Assembly: GCA_945874585.1 (NCBI GenBank)
Contig: CAMCHB010000050.1
Coordinates: forward strand, 1 to 7,707
Direction: 5' to 3'
Length of the DNA: 7,707 bases
Origin: an uncultured Clostridium sp.
GTDB lineage: Bacteria > Bacillota > Clostridia > TANB77 > CAG-508
In this document: positions 6,694-7,707 of the stretch, piece after piece
How the letters are laid out: every line of letters begins with the position of its first letter
Numbering within the stretch: the stretch's first letter is position 1
Notes under the pieces: model-generated
Told to the model about the DNA's origin: nothing
Databases searched by the model: none
Seen by the model: the letters and a program-made list of their open reading frames with translations, nothing else
Translations under genes and position numbers: made by a program

Positions 6694-7416
6694 TCAAACT
6701 AGTCCACTGTTAACGAGAATAGAAGTACCCGTAACTTTATTGCTTCGCTTATTTAAGAGAAACCTAATCTGTTCAACAACATCTTCTGGTGATAGCATTC
6801 CCATTGGCTGAAATTCATTAACGAAGTCAATAAATCCATCACCATAAACATCTTTAACTACATTGTTCAAAGGAGTATCAACCATAACAGGGCAAACCGA
6901 ATTAATTTCTACATTATTACTTATCAGTTCCAGAGAAACCGATCTGATAAAAGAGTCTAATGCACCTTTTGTTGTACTATAGATATGATTATTCTTAGAG
7001 CCCCTTAGAGCGGAAATTGATGATAAAGCCACAACTCTTAATGCGCTTTCTCTTTTTTTGTATGCTGTCAGTAATTTAAGTATTTCAACAAATGAATAGA
7101 AATTGACTCTCATATTCTTATCAAAATTTTCATATGTTGTTTTTCTAAGACCGCAGGGAATGCCATATCCGGCACAATGAATGAAACCATCAAATTCAAT
7201 GCTTTTATAAACACTCAGAGCATCTTTAATTTTTTCAACATTACAAAGATCGATATCTATAAACTCAATTCGATCTGTATCAGTTACGTCCTTTATTTTG
7301 TTGATGCTATCTCTATTTCTTATTGTCAGATACAACTTAACATCTTCATCTTTAAAAGAAGATACCAGACATTTTCCTATGCCAGATGTTCCCCCAGTTA
7401 CCAAATAAGTTTTCAT
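6694..7416 (-). CDS. Short-chain dehydrogenase/reductase, FabG-like
   Basis: A 240-residue protein with the features of a classical single-domain NAD(P)-dependent short-chain dehydrogenase/reductase. It has the Rossmann glycine motif TGGTSGIG at residues 7-14, HCAG at 80-83 in place of the usual NNAG, Asn105, and a catalytic Ser133, Tyr146, Lys150 set in SSISA and YSTTK. All catalytic residues are present and the length is normal, so it looks active. Members of this family next to KAS III genes commonly reduce 3-oxoacyl thioesters to 3-hydroxyacyl thioesters; here that role is inferred from the neighbours. The family also includes sugar and alcohol dehydrogenases, and the substrate cannot be read from sequence. 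The gene is first of the closely spaced run: its TGA stop lies 25 nt before the next start. The protein is probably cytoplasmic, with no signal peptide or membrane segment. Confidence 0.93.
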   Translation of the reverse strand: MKTYLVTGGTSGIGKCLVSSFKDEDVKLYLTIRNRDSINKIKDVTDTDRIEFIDIDLCNVEKIKDALSVYKSIEFDGFIHCAGYGIPCGLRKTTYENFDKNMRVNFYSFVEILKLLTAYKKRESALRVVALSSISALRGSKNNHIYSTTKGALDSFIRSVSLELISNNVEINSVCPVMVDTPLNNVVKDVYGDGFIDFVNEFQPMGMLSPEDVVEQIRFLLNKRSNKVTGTSILVNSGLV

Positions 7417-7422
7417 AAAAGT

Positions 7423-7427
7423 CACCT
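7423..7427 (-). promoter_or_regulatory. Ribosome binding site that fixes the reductase start
   Basis: AGGTG on the minus strand is followed by six bases (ACTTTT) and then ATG at 7414-7416. A GTG at 7425 in the same frame lies inside this Shine-Dalgarno sequence and so cannot be the start. The protein therefore begins MKTYLVTGG. Confidence 0.75.
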
Positions 7428-7529
7428 AAAAACAAAATCTTTATCCTAAAGGATTAACAATTTTTAAGGTTATTTCTAAACTTTTAAAATTGAAAAAGCA
7501 TAAATATAAAATTACAACATAGTTATTTG

Positions 7530-7535
7530 ATTATA
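7530..7535 (-). promoter_or_regulatory. Possible -10 box of a promoter for the operon
   Basis: A perfect TATAAT lies on the minus strand in the 138-nt gap upstream of the reductase gene, about 114 nt before its ATG. No good -35 hexamer sits 16-18 nt upstream; the bases there are AT-rich and weak. This is the best promoter-like site in the gap. In DNA this AT-rich a TATAAT can arise by chance, so it is only a candidate. Confidence 0.25.
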
Positions 7536-7554
7536 GGCGTCAGATAACCGCGTA

Positions 7555-7707
7555 TTATTCACAGCTGTCAATCAATTTAAAGTCATACTCTTGATTCTTT
7601 TGTTTCAGAGTATTTCTATTAAATGTATACCTTAAAATATATTCACTATCAGTTTCACTGATAATCTTCGCCTTAAATTTAACTAAATTGAGCAAAAGAG
7701 CTCTGGT
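7555..7707 (-). CDS. C-terminal 50 residues of an unrecognised protein, cut by the window edge
   Basis: A reading frame open from the right edge of the window runs 50 codons to a TAA at 7555-7557. It is too short for the gene-length threshold but has a natural composition, with alternating hydrophobic and polar residues (VKFKAKI, EYILRYTF, YDFKLID) that suggest two or three beta strands near the C-terminus. I do not recognise the family. The pattern 'KFKAKI ... D ... YILRYTF ... YDFKLID' is compatible with the last strands of a hotdog-fold dehydratase or thioesterase, and such an enzyme would suit a locus with condensing enzymes and a reductase. That is inference from context and strand pattern, not a recognised motif. 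It is co-directional with the downstream reductase gene, 138 nt away. Confidence 0.55.
   Translation of the reverse strand, partial: TRALLLNLVKFKAKIISETDSEYILRYTFNRNTLKQKNQEYDFKLIDSCE

Noticed and set aside
7177..7449. Plus-strand frame opposite the reductase gene
   Set aside because: It is antisense to a clear reductase that carries the NAD(P)-binding motif in the same bases.
7442..7454. Small palindrome ATCCTAAAGGAT upstream of the reductase, considered as a terminator or operator
   Set aside because: The stem is only five base pairs with a two-base loop and most of its strength would come from AT pairs; a confident call is not possible.

Overview
The window is AT-rich bacterial DNA. Every convincing gene lies on the minus strand, so the operon reads from right to left. 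Strong GA-rich Shine-Dalgarno sites (AGAGGTG, GAGGTG, AGGTG) argue for ordinary bacterial initiation and against Bacteroidota. The fused ferredoxin/FrhB-pyruvyltransferase gene is a type common in surface-polysaccharide loci of host-associated anaerobes. An AT-rich Gram-negative or Firmicute gut anaerobe is therefore plausible, but I cannot name a genus.

Layout in direction of transcription: (1) the last 50 codons of an unrecognised gene entering from the right edge (7555-7707); (2) a 138-nt gap with a possible promoter; (3) a short-chain dehydrogenase/reductase (6694-7416); (4) a ketoacyl-ACP synthase III (KAS III) paralogue, here called KAS-B (5499-6668); (5) a 250-nt gap holding what reads like a multiply frameshifted acyl-carrier-protein relic; (6) an AMP-forming acyl ligase (3806-5248); (7) a short gap with a possible internal promoter; (8) a ferredoxin/FrhB domain fused to a polysaccharide pyruvyltransferase domain, cut in two by an in-frame TAG (1447-3729); (9) a second KAS III paralogue, KAS-A (297-1427). 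Positions 1-296 hold no convincing gene, only degenerate ~22-bp repeats and a coding-like scrap at the left edge.

How the genes fit together (inference): the ligase could activate a carboxylic acid, the two KAS III enzymes could condense it with malonyl-ACP, and the reductase could reduce the 3-oxo group. This would give a short 3-oxo- or 3-hydroxyacyl group. Similar KAS III/ACP/reductase sets are known in flagellin-glycan and O-antigen loci, where they make the N-acyl group of an amino sugar. The pyruvyltransferase-like fusion supports a surface-glycan setting. No glycosyltransferase or aminotransferase is present in the window, so the final product is open.

The most notable points are the single amber codon inside a conserved motif of an otherwise intact ~760-codon fusion gene, and the apparent dead carrier-protein gene exactly where the pathway needs one. 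Together they suggest an operon caught while decaying, or one that depends on amber readthrough and a carrier supplied from elsewhere.
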